From: an uncultured Lachnospiraceae bacterium
GTDB taxonomy: Bacteria > Bacillota > Clostridia > Lachnospirales > Lachnospiraceae
Direction of reading: 5' to 3'
Assembly (NCBI GenBank): GCA_910586645.1
Contig: CAJUIS010000003.1
Location: 62,001-126,000 of the forward strand
Length of the DNA: 64,000 nucleotides
In this document: piece by piece, positions 18,537 through 26,733 of the stretch
How the letters are laid out: every line of letters starts with the position of its first letter
How positions within the stretch are numbered: position 1 is the stretch's first letter
Notes under the pieces: model-generated
The model's database searches: none
The model's input: the letters and a program-made list of their open reading frames with translations, nothing else
Told to the model about the DNA's origin: nothing
Translations under genes and position numbers: made by a program

Positions 18537-19187
18537 CTATGATTTCTTTTTTAAACTGAATTTATTTTCATTTCCTTTCAGCAGACGGCCGATATTTTCA
18601 CGATGACGCACAATCCCCATCAGCATAATGACCGCCGCAAGCGCATAAATTTCCGTCTTGTAAGTCTTTGTAACATCCAAAAGCCCCATCTCGCCAAATA
18701 CAACTGTCTGTATGAAAAAGCTGAGAAGACCTGCCATTGAGCCAAGCGACACATACTTTGTCAGCGCGGTCACTCCGATAAACAGAAAAATCCCAACCGG
18801 CACTTCAATCGGACAAAATGCAATCATCATGCCGCCCGTACAGGCAATGCCCTTTCCGCCCTTGAAATTTTTCATATAAAACGGGTGGTTGTGCCCGATA
18901 ATCGTCCCAAGCCCCGCATACAGCTCCAGAAGCCGCACGCCTTCCGGCTGGCTCTTATGAAAAATCAGCCAGGTAATCAGAATCGCAACGATCGGCTTTG
19001 AAACATCGCCAAGCAGCGTAATCAGACCTGCTTTCCACCCAAACATCCGAAATGCATTCGTCGTTCCCGCATTGCCGCTTCCCATCTGCGTAATGTCTTT
19101 ATGCCTGGATTTGCTGTATGCGTATCCGGACAAAAAAATTCCGCAGAAGTATCCGATAACCATTACAATGATTCGATTCAGCAGCAT
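18537..19187 (-). CDS. plsY: Glycerol-3-phosphate acyltransferase PlsY
   Basis: 216 residues, polytopic membrane protein. Conserved loops: SGNAGTTNAFR (motif 1), GHNHPFYMKNFKGGKG (motif 2, acyl-phosphate handling) and KYVSLGSM (motif 3). It transfers an acyl group from acyl-phosphate to glycerol-3-phosphate at the membrane. It starts 4 bases after der and precedes gpsA, which makes its substrate. The C-terminus is somewhat longer and more basic than in Bacillus. Confidence 0.95.
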   Translation of the reverse strand: MLLNRIIVMVIGYFCGIFLSGYAYSKSRHKDITQMGSGNAGTTNAFRMFGWKAGLITLLGDVSKPIVAILITWLIFHKSQPEGVRLLELYAGLGTIIGHNHPFYMKNFKGGKGIACTGGMMIAFCPIEVPVGIFLFIGVTALTKYVSLGSMAGLLSFFIQTVVFGEMGLLDVTKTYKTEIYALAAVIMLMGIVRHRENIGRLLKGNENKFSLKKKS

Positions 19188-19191
19188 AATG

Positions 19192-20514
19192 TCATTCTCC
19201 CTTTCTCTCCCTGATAATAAATTTCAAAGAAGTCCCCTGAAATCCAAATGCATCCCGGATCCGGTTTTCCAGATACCGGACATAAGAAAAATGCATCAGT
19301 TTTTTATCGTTCACAAATACCACAAACGTCGGCGGCTTTACGGCAACCTGCGTAACGTAAAATATTTTTAACCGCTTTCCTTTATCTGAAGGCGGCTGCT
19401 GCATCGCAACCGCTTCCGAAACAATTTCATTTAAGACTCCCGTTCCAATCCGCATGGAATTGTTGGCAATAACCATCTGGATCATATCAAAGATTTTCGA
19501 CGTCCGCTGTCCCGTCTTTGCAGAAATAAACATAATCTGCGCATACGGCATAAAGCTTAAAATCTGACGAATCCGCTCCGTATGCTTTGCCGTCGTTTTA
19601 TTATCCTTCTCAATTGCATCCCATTTATTCACCGCAACAATAATTCCCTTGCCTCTGCCATGCGCAATCCCGGCAATCTTTGCATCCTGCTCCGTCACGC
19701 CTTCCGTTGCGTCAATCAGAATAATCACCGCATCGGCCCGCTCCACTGCCGCAACGGCCCGGATAATGCTGTATCTTTCCAAATCTTCTTTTATTTTGCT
19801 CTTTCTGCGAAGTCCCGCCGTATCAATAAACACATATTCTTCCCCATTGTATTTTACCGATGAATCCACGGCGTCTCTCGTCGTTCCTGCAATGTCTGAT
19901 ACAATGACGCGGTTCTCTCCAATCAGACGGTTTACAAGAGAAGACTTTCCAACGTTCGGCTTTCCAATCACCGCCACTTTCGGCCGGTCATCCTCTTCTT
20001 CCCCGCTGTCTTTCGTATCAAAATGCTTTACTATTTCATCCAGCATATCCCCGATGCCAAGCCTTGACGCCGCGGAAACAGGATGCGGCTCCCCAATGCC
20101 AAGGTTATAAAACTCATACACGTCCGGCATATATTTCTCAAAACTGTCTACTTTATTGACAACCAGGACAACCGGTTTCTTAGAACGGCGCAGCATATCC
20201 GCCACTTTTGCGTCCGCATCCAAAAGTCCCTGCCGGACATCCGTAAGAAAAAGGATTACGTCGGCCGTCGCAATCGCAATTTCCGCCTGTTCTCTCATCT
20301 GAGACAAAATCACGTCCTTTGTATCCGGCTCGATCCCTCCTGTGTCAATCAATGTGAAATCCCTGTTCAGCCAGGAAGCGTCGGCATAAATCCGATCCCT
20401 TGTCACACCCGGCGTATCTTTTACAATTGCAATGCGTTCTCCGGCAAGAACATTAAACAGCGTGGATTTACCCACATTCGGACGGCCTACAACCGCTACT
20501 ACCGGCTTACTCAT
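19192..20514 (-). CDS. der: Ribosome-biogenesis GTPase Der (EngA)
   Basis: 440 residues with two tandem GTPase domains, the Der hallmark: first G1 GRPNVGKSTLF, DTGG and NKVD; second G1 GKPNVGKSSLV, DTAGLRRK and NKWD; and a C-terminal KH-like domain. It acts in 50S subunit assembly. The ATG at 20514 has AAGGAG before it; the DUF512 gene ends 15 bases upstream and plsY starts 4 bases downstream. Confidence 0.97.
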   Translation of the reverse strand: MSKPVVAVVGRPNVGKSTLFNVLAGERIAIVKDTPGVTRDRIYADASWLNRDFTLIDTGGIEPDTKDVILSQMREQAEIAIATADVILFLTDVRQGLLDADAKVADMLRRSKKPVVLVVNKVDSFEKYMPDVYEFYNLGIGEPHPVSAASRLGIGDMLDEIVKHFDTKDSGEEEDDRPKVAVIGKPNVGKSSLVNRLIGENRVIVSDIAGTTRDAVDSSVKYNGEEYVFIDTAGLRRKSKIKEDLERYSIIRAVAAVERADAVIILIDATEGVTEQDAKIAGIAHGRGKGIIVAVNKWDAIEKDNKTTAKHTERIRQILSFMPYAQIMFISAKTGQRTSKIFDMIQMVIANNSMRIGTGVLNEIVSEAVAMQQPPSDKGKRLKIFYVTQVAVKPPTFVVFVNDKKLMHFSYVRYLENRIRDAFGFQGTSLKFIIRERKGE

Positions 20515-20529
20515 ATCGTTCTCCTTTTC

Positions 20530-21843
20530 TCAATCCAAAAGCGCTTTTACCAGATCTTGTCCGCTTGATTTTACAATATCTGTCTGAACTTGTAAAGCAT
20601 TTTTCACCCCGTCAAGCGTCATGTCATCCAGGAAAACCTCTTCTCCGCTCCGCAAAAGACTGCACGGAAGCAGAAGTTTTTCTCCAAGCTCTTTCCCGCT
20701 TAACTGTTCGGTCAGATCCCTGCCTGTCAAAAGCCCTGCAACCGTAATCCTCTCTCCGAAAAAATGGTTGGAAACCGCTATGACCCGTACCGTAATATCC
20801 GGAAACTTCTCCATAAAACAGCCGCTCAGTTTTTCCAGCAGCGGAGCCGCCAGGCGTCCCGTCGCAATCGTCACCTTCTTTTTTCTTTTCCGCTCCTTTT
20901 GAGCCGCCAAAAGCGCCTCCATAAATTCATCCTCTAAAAGCCGCATCATGCCGACCCCGTTTTCAAGCTGCGGATATCCGTCATAATTTTCCGCGGCAGG
21001 CATCGCCTGTTCCGCAAGAAGATACCATTCATCCCCCGCATGGACAAAATGTATGCCATACCGTTCCATACACAGACGCTGCCATTTATGGATCAGCGCA
21101 AGCGTCTCCTCTGCGTCTCTTTTGTCAAAGGGCTTAAGCGGGTACAATCCCTCCCTGTATTTTGTCAGCCCAACGGGCACTACGGATACGCTCCTCATAT
21201 ATGGAATATACTCTGTCAGCTCCCGGATGCTTCTGTTTAATTCCTCTTTATCGTTGATTCCCTTACAAAGCACAATCTGGCCGTTCATTTCAATTCCCGC
21301 GTCCCTTAACATCCGCATCTTATCCAAAGCTTCCCCTGCAAAGCGGTTATTCAGCATCTTACAGCGCAGCTTCGGATTTGTCGTATGCACAGATATGTTG
21401 ATCGGTTCCAGACGGTAACGGATGATGCGCCTGACGTCCTCTTCCTTCATATTGGTCAGCGTGACATAATTCCCCTGCAGAAACGACAGCCTGGAATCAT
21501 CATCCTTAAAGTACAGCGTATCCCGCATTCCTTTCGGCATCTGATCAATAAAACAGAAAATGCACCTGTTCTGACAGGATTTGTAATCATCCATCAGCCC
21601 GTTTTCAAACTCTATCCCAAGATCTTCTTCATAATCTTTTTCAATTTCAAACTCCCACTCTTCACCGTCCGGCTTTTGGATCAAAAGCGTAATCTCCTCG
21701 TCATTGACAAGATAATGGTAATCAAATACGTCTTCCACCCTCTCCCCGTTTACAGAAACCAGAATATCCCCGGCCTGTATTCCAAGCTCCTCTGCAATGC
21801 TTCCCGGAAGCGTTCTTTCTATCCTGTGTTCTTTTCCCATCAA
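20530..21843 (-). CDS. DUF512 radical-SAM-like protein with N-terminal PDZ
   Basis: 437 residues. The N-terminus is PDZ-like (GSIAEELGIQAGDILVSVNGE). It is followed by a Cys cluster CQNRCIFCFIDQ resembling a radical-SAM CxxxCxxC motif with conserved FCFIDQMP, then the RIIRYRLEPINISVHTTNP barrel segment, and the C-terminal DUF512 domain. The family is widespread in Clostridia and next to der; its reaction is not established. It begins the run leading to der, plsY and gpsA. The upstream leader holds a promoter, a terminator-like hairpin and a short open frame (separate entries). The first ATG at 21843 follows GTGAGGAAATTTG. Confidence 0.88.
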   Translation of the reverse strand: MMGKEHRIERTLPGSIAEELGIQAGDILVSVNGERVEDVFDYHYLVNDEEITLLIQKPDGEEWEFEIEKDYEEDLGIEFENGLMDDYKSCQNRCIFCFIDQMPKGMRDTLYFKDDDSRLSFLQGNYVTLTNMKEEDVRRIIRYRLEPINISVHTTNPKLRCKMLNNRFAGEALDKMRMLRDAGIEMNGQIVLCKGINDKEELNRSIRELTEYIPYMRSVSVVPVGLTKYREGLYPLKPFDKRDAEETLALIHKWQRLCMERYGIHFVHAGDEWYLLAEQAMPAAENYDGYPQLENGVGMMRLLEDEFMEALLAAQKERKRKKKVTIATGRLAAPLLEKLSGCFMEKFPDITVRVIAVSNHFFGERITVAGLLTGRDLTEQLSGKELGEKLLLPCSLLRSGEEVFLDDMTLDGVKNALQVQTDIVKSSGQDLVKALLD

Positions 21844-21877
21844 ATTTCCTCACTTCCCTGTCTTTGCTGCGCCTTTC

Positions 21878-21943
21878 CTATAAGATAAAAAAGCGGATCA
21901 TCCCCCTTCTAAGATTTACCGCTTTTTGAATCTCATATAACAT
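21878..21943 (-). CDS. Possible 21-codon leader ORF upstream of the DUF512 gene
   Basis: Starts MLYEIQKAVN and ends RFFIL, with an AGGTG site a few bases before the ATG. It covers the whole terminator-like hairpin at 21888-21927 and ends 34 bases before the DUF512 start. It could be a regulatory leader peptide. No homology is recognised and chance occurrence is quite possible. Confidence 0.3.
   Translation of the reverse strand: MLYEIQKAVNLRRGMIRFFIL
21888..21927 (-). terminator. Terminator-like hairpin in the DUF512-der leader
   Basis: AAAAAGCGG at 21888-21896 and CCGCTTTTT at 21919-21927 form a 9-bp stem with a 22-base loop, ending in T's on the minus strand. It lies between the promoter (21974-22002) and the DUF512 start, so it is a candidate attenuator rather than an end-of-operon terminator. 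Confidence 0.55.
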
Positions 21944-21973
21944 CAAAATCACCTGCCCGCCAGGCTCACATCC

Positions 21974-22002
21974 ATACTAACACACCCCGTCAAACCTTTC
22001 AA
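21974..22002 (-). promoter_or_regulatory. Promoter of the DUF512-der-plsY-gpsA run
   Basis: Minus strand: -35 TTGAAA (22002-21997), 17-base spacer, -10 TAGTAT (21979-21974) preceded by TGT (extended -10). Confidence 0.65.
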
Positions 22003-22021
22003 CGGCATTCATTCCCAAATC

Positions 22022-22050
22022 TTGCCAATTCATCTCTCAAAATGTATAAT
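22022..22050 (+). promoter_or_regulatory. Promoter of the TraX-family gene
   Basis: -35 TTGCCA (22022-22027), 17-base spacer, -10 TATAAT (22045-22050). The start codon is 30 bases further on, with AGGAG before it. Confidence 0.75.
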
Positions 22051-22079
22051 GCTTATATAAAAACAAAAAGGAGCGCACT

Positions 22080-22817
22080 ATGACACAAAACACCGCCGCC
22101 TCTTGGGCGCAGAAAGGAATCTCCGGCAGCGCTTTAAAGCTGATTGCCATTGCCGCTATGCTGCTTGACCATATCGCAGCCGCAGCCATACCGCCTTACT
22201 GTTACGACGGCTCTTTGTCCGTCCCCTACTTTGCATTCCGCTCGATCGGACGCATTGCCTTTCCGATTTTCTGCTTTCTGCTCACAGAAGGTTTTTTTCA
22301 TACAAAAAACTTAAAAAAATTCTGTCTCAGGCTCGCTCTTTTCGCTCTTATATCCGAGATCCCATTCGATCTTGCCTTTCGTAAAAAACTCTGGGAACCG
22401 GCGAGCCAGAACGTATTTTTCACCCTGTTGATTGGCCTTCTGACGATTTCCGCCATGCAGCGCCTAAAGGACGCCTTCTTTAAAAACCCGCTGTTCTTTC
22501 TGCCGTGCGACGCAGTTTTACTGTTTGCCGGAATGCAGGCCGCAAACTTTTTCGAAACGGACTATGCCGCCACAGGCGTCCTCGTTATTGTGCTCTTCTA
22601 TGAGCTGCGCTTTAGCAGAACGCTTGCCTGTTCCGCCTCCTGCGCCGTTTTATGCGTTTTGTCCCCAATAGAACTGGCCGCATTCGCCGCCCTTCCTCTG
22701 ATTCAAAGCTATAACGGGAAACGGGGGCTCTCCCTGAAATATATTTTCTACTTCTTTTATCCCGTTCATCTTCTGCTGATCTGGCTTTTCTGCTATTTCT
22801 TTGTGCCTTTCTTCTGA
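22080..22817 (+). CDS. TraX-family membrane protein
   Basis: 245 residues with many hydrophobic helices. The N-terminal GSALKLIAIAAMLLDHIAA and the stretch FRSIGRIAFPIFCFLLTEGF are typical of the TraX family, named after F-plasmid pilin acetylation; chromosomal homologues in Firmicutes are common and usually unconnected with conjugation. A membrane acyl/acetyltransferase-like role is inference. It stands alone between its own promoter and a bidirectional terminator. AGGAG lies six bases before the ATG. Confidence 0.82.
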   Translation: MTQNTAASWAQKGISGSALKLIAIAAMLLDHIAAAAIPPYCYDGSLSVPYFAFRSIGRIAFPIFCFLLTEGFFHTKNLKKFCLRLALFALISEIPFDLAFRKKLWEPASQNVFFTLLIGLLTISAMQRLKDAFFKNPLFFLPCDAVLLFAGMQAANFFETDYAATGVLVIVLFYELRFSRTLACSASCAVLCVLSPIELAAFAALPLIQSYNGKRGLSLKYIFYFFYPVHLLLIWLFCYFFVPFF

Positions 22818-22824
22818 TAAAATA

Positions 22825-22862
22825 TAAAAAAGCAGAGAATTTCCAGGCTCTCTGCTTTTTTA
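22825..22862. terminator. Bidirectional terminator between traX-like and TIGR04086 genes
   Basis: AGCAGAGA (22831-22838) and TCTCTGCT (22849-22856), flanked by A's on the left and T's on the right, so it can act on both convergent genes. Confidence 0.85.
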
Positions 22863-22887
22863 TACTGCATCAAATACGTTTCTTCTG

Positions 22888-23271
22888 TCAGCTAAGCATT
22901 CCTCCCACAGTTCCCGACGCCACGCAAAGCGCCATCGTTGTAAACAAATGCACCCAGTCTCCGGACAGGCCATGATACAAAACCATGGATATGACAAATA
23001 AAATGATAAAATAGAACAGGCCGGCAAAAAAGCCCCACAGGAATTTTTTCGTCCCCGTTCTCTTTCCAATGAGAAAACCTCCCAGAAATCCACTGATGAC
23101 GTAGACGGCAATCAGCCAGACTCTGCTTAAAATCTCCGGCGCTTCCGTTTTAAAAATAACCAGCGCAAGCAAAAGAAGCAGGATCAGCGTTGTCACGTAC
23201 ATCAAAAACAGGATTTTTATCACATCTTTTACCAATGTCTGTTTTGGCTTCTCCTGTTCTGTTTTCTGCAA
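22888..23271 (-). CDS. TIGR04086-type small membrane protein
   Basis: 127 residues from the proposed start, with four hydrophobic segments: one near the N-terminus (ILFLMYVTTLILLLLLALV), then VWLIAVYVISGFLGGFLIGKRTG, a third and a fourth. The GGFLIGKRTGTKKFLWG loop fits the TIGR04086 membrane family (YrzE-like) of Firmicutes; function unknown. An ATG at 23322 is in frame but lies before the hairpin; a TTG at 23271 sits about 7 bases after AGGGGG and is preferred. It follows asnS. The SD would be paired in the hairpin at 23279-23312. Confidence 0.72.
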   Translation of the reverse strand: MQKTEQEKPKQTLVKDVIKILFLMYVTTLILLLLLALVIFKTEAPEILSRVWLIAVYVISGFLGGFLIGKRTGTKKFLWGFFAGLFYFIILFVISMVLYHGLSGDWVHLFTTMALCVASGTVGGMLS

Positions 23272-23278
23272 AAGAACA

Positions 23279-23312
23279 CCCCCTCTGAAACCACTATATG
23301 AATCAGAAGGGG
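23279..23312 (-). promoter_or_regulatory. Stem-loop overlapping the ribosome site of the TIGR04086 gene
   Basis: On the minus strand CCCCTTCTGA (23312-23303) can pair over 10 bp with TCAGAGGGGG (23288-23279), loop of 14. The second arm contains the AGGGGG ribosome site of the TTG start. It could mask translation, or act as a weak terminator after asnS (GTTCTTTT follows). Confidence 0.5.
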
Positions 23313-23349
23313 AAGTTATCACTGTTTTTTATCAGAGATGTAAAATCTC

Positions 23350-24741
23350 TTAAAGCTCACAATTGCCGACCGTTCTTGGAAATGGGATTACGTCTCTGAT
23401 ATTCTGCATTCCTGTCAGATACATCACCAGCCTTTCAAACCCAAGCCCGAAGCCTGCATGCCTTGCAGAGCCATATTTCCGGAGATCCAGATAAAATCCA
23501 TAATCTTCCTCGTTTAATCCAAGTTCTTTGATTCTTGCAAGAAGCTTTTCATAATCGTCTTCCCTCTGGCTTCCGCCGATAATCTCCCCGATTGCAGGCG
23601 CCAGGCAGTCCACTGCGGCCACCGTCTTCCCGTCGTCGTTTAACTTCATATAAAAAGCTTTGATCTCTTTCGGATAATCCGTCACAAAAACCGGACGTTT
23701 AAACACCTCTTCCGTCAGATAGCGCTCATGCTCCGTCTGCAGATCCGCTCCCCATGAAACCTTATAATCAAAATTATCATTATTCTTTTCTAAAATTTCC
23801 ACCGCTTCCGTATATGTGACACGGGCAAACTCAGAATCCGCCACATGGTTTAAACGCTCCAGAAGCCCCTTATCCACAAAATTGTTGAAGAACTGCATCT
23901 CTTCCGGCGCATGGTCAAGCACATAGCGTATCACATATTTCAGCATACTCTCCGCCAGAACCATATCGTCTTTTAAATCCGCAAACGCAATTTCCGGCTC
24001 AATCATCCAAAATTCCGCCGCATGACGCGTCGTATTAGAATTTTCCGCCCGGAATGTCGGCCCAAATGTATAGATATTTTTAAATGCCATCGCATACGTC
24101 TCGCCGTTTAACTGTCCGCTGACCGTAAGATTCGTAGCTTTTCCAAAAAAATCCTTTGAAAAATCCACCGCTCCTTCCTCTGTCTTCGGCACGTCCAAAA
24201 GGTTCAGCGTTGTCACGCCAAACATTTCACCGGCTCCCTCACAGTCGCTTCCCGTAATCAGCGGCGTATGCACATACACGAAATCCCTCTCCTGAAAAAA
24301 CCTGTGAATCGCGTAGGCAGTCAGGGAACGGACGCGGAATACCGCCTCAAATGTATTCGTCCTCGGACGCAGATGGGAAATCGTGCGCAGATACTCAAAC
24401 GTATGGCGCTTTTTCTGAAGCGGATAATCCGGCGCGGACTCCCCTTCAATCACAACCTCCTCCGCCTGGATTTCAAACGGCTGCTTTGCAGAAGGCGTCG
24501 CGACAAGCTTTCCTGTCACAATAATTGCGGCTCCGACATTTAACTTCTCCACTTCCGCAAAATTCGCCATCCCGTCATGGTACACCACCTGCAGCGGCTC
24601 AAAGAACGTCCCGTCATTTACCACAATAAAACCAAAATTTTTCGAACTGCGGATACTCCTTACCCACCCCGCAATCGTTACCGTCTGTTCCAGATATTTT
24701 TCCCTGTCCCGGTAAATCTCCCGGATATTTACACTTCCCAT
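23350..24741 (-). CDS. asnS: Asparagine--tRNA ligase
   Basis: 463 residues, class IIb synthetase. The N-terminal OB-fold anticodon-binding domain (VTIAGWVRSIRSSKNFGFI) is followed by the catalytic domain with motif 2 around GPTFRAENSNTTRHAAEF and motif 3 GFGLGFERLVMYLTG. The MIEPE segment and asparaginyl-type spacing distinguish it from AspRS. It charges tRNA-Asn in the cytosol. It starts 10 bases after the trigger-factor-like lipoprotein gene and must share its transcript. No T-box leader is visible directly upstream. Confidence 0.95.
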   Translation of the reverse strand: MGSVNIREIYRDREKYLEQTVTIAGWVRSIRSSKNFGFIVVNDGTFFEPLQVVYHDGMANFAEVEKLNVGAAIIVTGKLVATPSAKQPFEIQAEEVVIEGESAPDYPLQKKRHTFEYLRTISHLRPRTNTFEAVFRVRSLTAYAIHRFFQERDFVYVHTPLITGSDCEGAGEMFGVTTLNLLDVPKTEEGAVDFSKDFFGKATNLTVSGQLNGETYAMAFKNIYTFGPTFRAENSNTTRHAAEFWMIEPEIAFADLKDDMVLAESMLKYVIRYVLDHAPEEMQFFNNFVDKGLLERLNHVADSEFARVTYTEAVEILEKNNDNFDYKVSWGADLQTEHERYLTEEVFKRPVFVTDYPKEIKAFYMKLNDDGKTVAAVDCLAPAIGEIIGGSQREDDYEKLLARIKELGLNEEDYGFYLDLRKYGSARHAGFGLGFERLVMYLTGMQNIRDVIPFPRTVGNCEL

Positions 24742-24751
24742 TGCCTCTCTC

Positions 24752-26005
24752 CTATTCCTCCGTATTTGCCGCCTGCGTATCTTCCAGAGATTCCGTGCCC
24801 TCCAAAGACTCGGTTCCTTCCGCGGCTTCGCTTTCCTGTCTTGTATACGTCACTTTCGCCTGCTCTACCACCATATCGCAGGCTTTATTTGCAAGATAAA
24901 TCTTTTTAAAATATTTTTCTCCCGACTCGCTGCTTCCTCCAAGGCTTGTGTATAAGTCCTCCTTGGAAGAAAAACCGCTGTTCGACTGGAGATTCCCAAT
25001 ATATTCGTCAAAGCCCGCCTGATCAAATTCAATCCCCTCTTTTTTCGCAATAGCCTCAAGGATCAGCTCCTGCGTCAGGCTGTTTTCCAGATACGTCGTA
25101 TTCTCTTCCCGAAACTGCTGTTCCGTCATCTGGTAATTGTTCTGTAAAAAGGTTTCCAGATCCATTCCGTCCGTACAGTAATTTTTACGGATGCTGTCCA
25201 AAGACTCCTCCATCCTCGCCTCCACAATGCCTTCCGGGAAAGACTCCACCGTACAGAGATCCGCCAGGGATTCAAGGACAGCCGCCCTTAAATCTGTCTT
25301 TTTATTCATCTCCGCAGACTCTTCTAAATATTTGCGGGAATTCGTATAGAACTCTTCCACACTTTCCACCTGGAAGTTGTCTTTGACATAAGCGGCGTCC
25401 AAAGCTTCCCGTTTCACCTCTTTGCAGACAGCGTTGACCGTAAAGGTAAACGTCACCTTCTGCCCTTTCAGCTCTTCCGAATCATAATCTTCCGGGAATG
25501 TCACTTCGCTGTCAACCGTTTCCCCGACTTTGGCCCCGACCAGGCCGTCGGTAAATCCCTCGATATAGCCGCTTCCCATCGTCACCTCACAGTTATTCGC
25601 CACGTCAATAATCTGATTTTCAGCGCTCCCGCCGTCAAAGGCGACGCCGTCCTTTTTCCCGACATAATTCACATCCACAATGTCGTTCTTTCCCACTTCC
25701 GTTTTCGATTCGTCCGGAACATAGGGTTTTGTGTAGGAAATCGCCTGATCCACATACGTATTGACCTGATCCTCCGTCACCTCATAATCCGCTTCGTTTA
25801 AAGTCACTTCAATCCCCTTGTAGTCTCCAAGCTTCACATAATCGTCCACGTCATACTCAATATCGACGCTTGCCGCGCCTCCATTTTCCGTTCCCTCTTC
25901 CAAAACAGCTTCCGTTCCGTTTTCCTTCTGCGCCGCATCATTGCCGCATCCTGCGGCTGCAAGCGCCATGCATGCGCCTAAAATTATAATTGTTTTTTTC
26001 TTCAT
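24752..26005 (-). CDS. Trigger-factor-like peptidyl-prolyl isomerase lipoprotein
   Basis: 417 residues. The N-terminal signal (MKKKTIIILGACMALAAAGC) ends in a lipobox with Cys at residue 20, so it is predicted to be lipid-anchored outside the membrane. Residues about 60-195 are an FKBP-type isomerase domain (VNYVGKKDGVAFDGG, GYIEGFTDGLVGAKVGE), and residues about 200-390 are helical, resembling the trigger factor C-terminal chaperone domain. The tail is acidic and Thr/Glu-rich. It lacks the ribosome-binding signature. A role in folding secreted proteins is inference. It is the first gene of a pair with asnS. Confidence 0.87.
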   Translation of the reverse strand: MKKKTIIILGACMALAAAGCGNDAAQKENGTEAVLEEGTENGGAASVDIEYDVDDYVKLGDYKGIEVTLNEADYEVTEDQVNTYVDQAISYTKPYVPDESKTEVGKNDIVDVNYVGKKDGVAFDGGSAENQIIDVANNCEVTMGSGYIEGFTDGLVGAKVGETVDSEVTFPEDYDSEELKGQKVTFTFTVNAVCKEVKREALDAAYVKDNFQVESVEEFYTNSRKYLEESAEMNKKTDLRAAVLESLADLCTVESFPEGIVEARMEESLDSIRKNYCTDGMDLETFLQNNYQMTEQQFREENTTYLENSLTQELILEAIAKKEGIEFDQAGFDEYIGNLQSNSGFSSKEDLYTSLGGSSESGEKYFKKIYLANKACDMVVEQAKVTYTRQESEAAEGTESLEGTESLEDTQAANTEE

Positions 26006-26103
26006 GTTCTACCTCTCATATCCGCTCAGCGTATTAAAGTCCACTCATAAATGTGAACAATAATATTAACATATCACACTTGTACAGAAAATAAAAGGTT
26101 TTA

Positions 26104-26132
26104 TTGCTTTTTCTTTCAATCAATGTTACAAT
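26104..26132 (+). promoter_or_regulatory. Promoter of the small membrane protein gene at 26165
   Basis: -35 TTGCTT (26104-26109), 17-base spacer, -10 TACAAT (26127-26132) preceded by TGT. Confidence 0.65.
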
Positions 26133-26164
26133 ATTCATCGAAATGCGATAAGGAGGGTTTTATT

Positions 26165-26644
26165 GTGTCAAAAGGTACAATTATTTTGCTGGTTATTCTT
26201 GCCATACTGATTATTGGAATTATCGTCCTGTATTTTGTCGGAAAACGCCTGCAGAAAAAACAGGCCGAGCAGCAGGAACAGATTGCGGCAGCCGCCCAGT
26301 CAGTCCCCATGCTGATTATCGACAAAAAGAAAATGAAACTAAAAGACGCCGGGCTTCCCGCAGCCATAATGGCACAAATGCCAAAACTTATGCGCCGTTC
26401 CAAAGTTCCGGTTGTAAAAGCCAAAATCGGCCCGAAAATCACGGTTCTTATCTGTGACGCCGCGATTTTCGATTCCATTCCATTAAAAAAAGAAGTGAAA
26501 GCCACAGTCAGCGGACTTTACCTCACTTCCGTAAAAGGGCTGCACGGCTCTGTTTCACAGGGAGCGCCTGTAAAAAAAGGCTTCCGTTCCAAATTAAAGG
26601 CAAGATACAGCGAATTGAAGTCGAAGACAGGCCAGGGCAAATAA
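26165..26644 (+). CDS. Small membrane-anchored protein of unknown function
   Basis: 159 residues from a GTG start (MSKGTIILLV...), with AGGAGGG seven bases upstream; an in-frame ATG at 26123 lies within the promoter and is unlikely. One N-terminal transmembrane helix (about residues 4-22) is followed by a basic, Gln/Lys-rich stretch, a compact soluble region containing AKIGPKITVLICDAAIFDSIP, and a very basic C-terminus (GFRSKLKARYSEL). I do not recognise the family. The basic cytosolic part could contact nucleic acid or lipid, but that is speculation. It is monocistronic, bounded by its own promoter and a shared terminator. Confidence 0.75.
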   Translation: MSKGTIILLVILAILIIGIIVLYFVGKRLQKKQAEQQEQIAAAAQSVPMLIIDKKKMKLKDAGLPAAIMAQMPKLMRRSKVPVVKAKIGPKITVLICDAAIFDSIPLKKEVKATVSGLYLTSVKGLHGSVSQGAPVKKGFRSKLKARYSELKSKTGQGK

Positions 26645-26650
26645 TTTTAT

Positions 26651-26699
26651 AAAAAAAACGGACAGCTCCGGTCGTCATCCCCGGCTCTGCCCGTTTTTT
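26651..26699. terminator. Bidirectional terminator between the 26165 gene and DUF1934 gene
   Basis: Imperfect stem AAAACGG-CAG-CCGG / CCGG-CTG-CCGTTTT (26655-26697) with A-tract before and T-tract after. Confidence 0.8.
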
Positions 26700-26733
26700 G
26701 TTTTTATCTGTTTTCTTTTTCTCTATAATCTAA

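Noticed and set aside
22080..22817. TraX-like gene as evidence for a conjugative element
   Set aside because: No relaxase, coupling protein, T4SS, integrase or attachment repeats are nearby; chromosomal TraX-family genes are common in Firmicutes.
26006..26122. Gap upstream of the lipoprotein-asnS pair checked for a T-box leader
   Set aside because: Only 117 bases, no T-box consensus word or terminator hairpin was recognised. A weak -35/-10 pair (TTGTTC / TAATAC) is possible but not strong enough to list.
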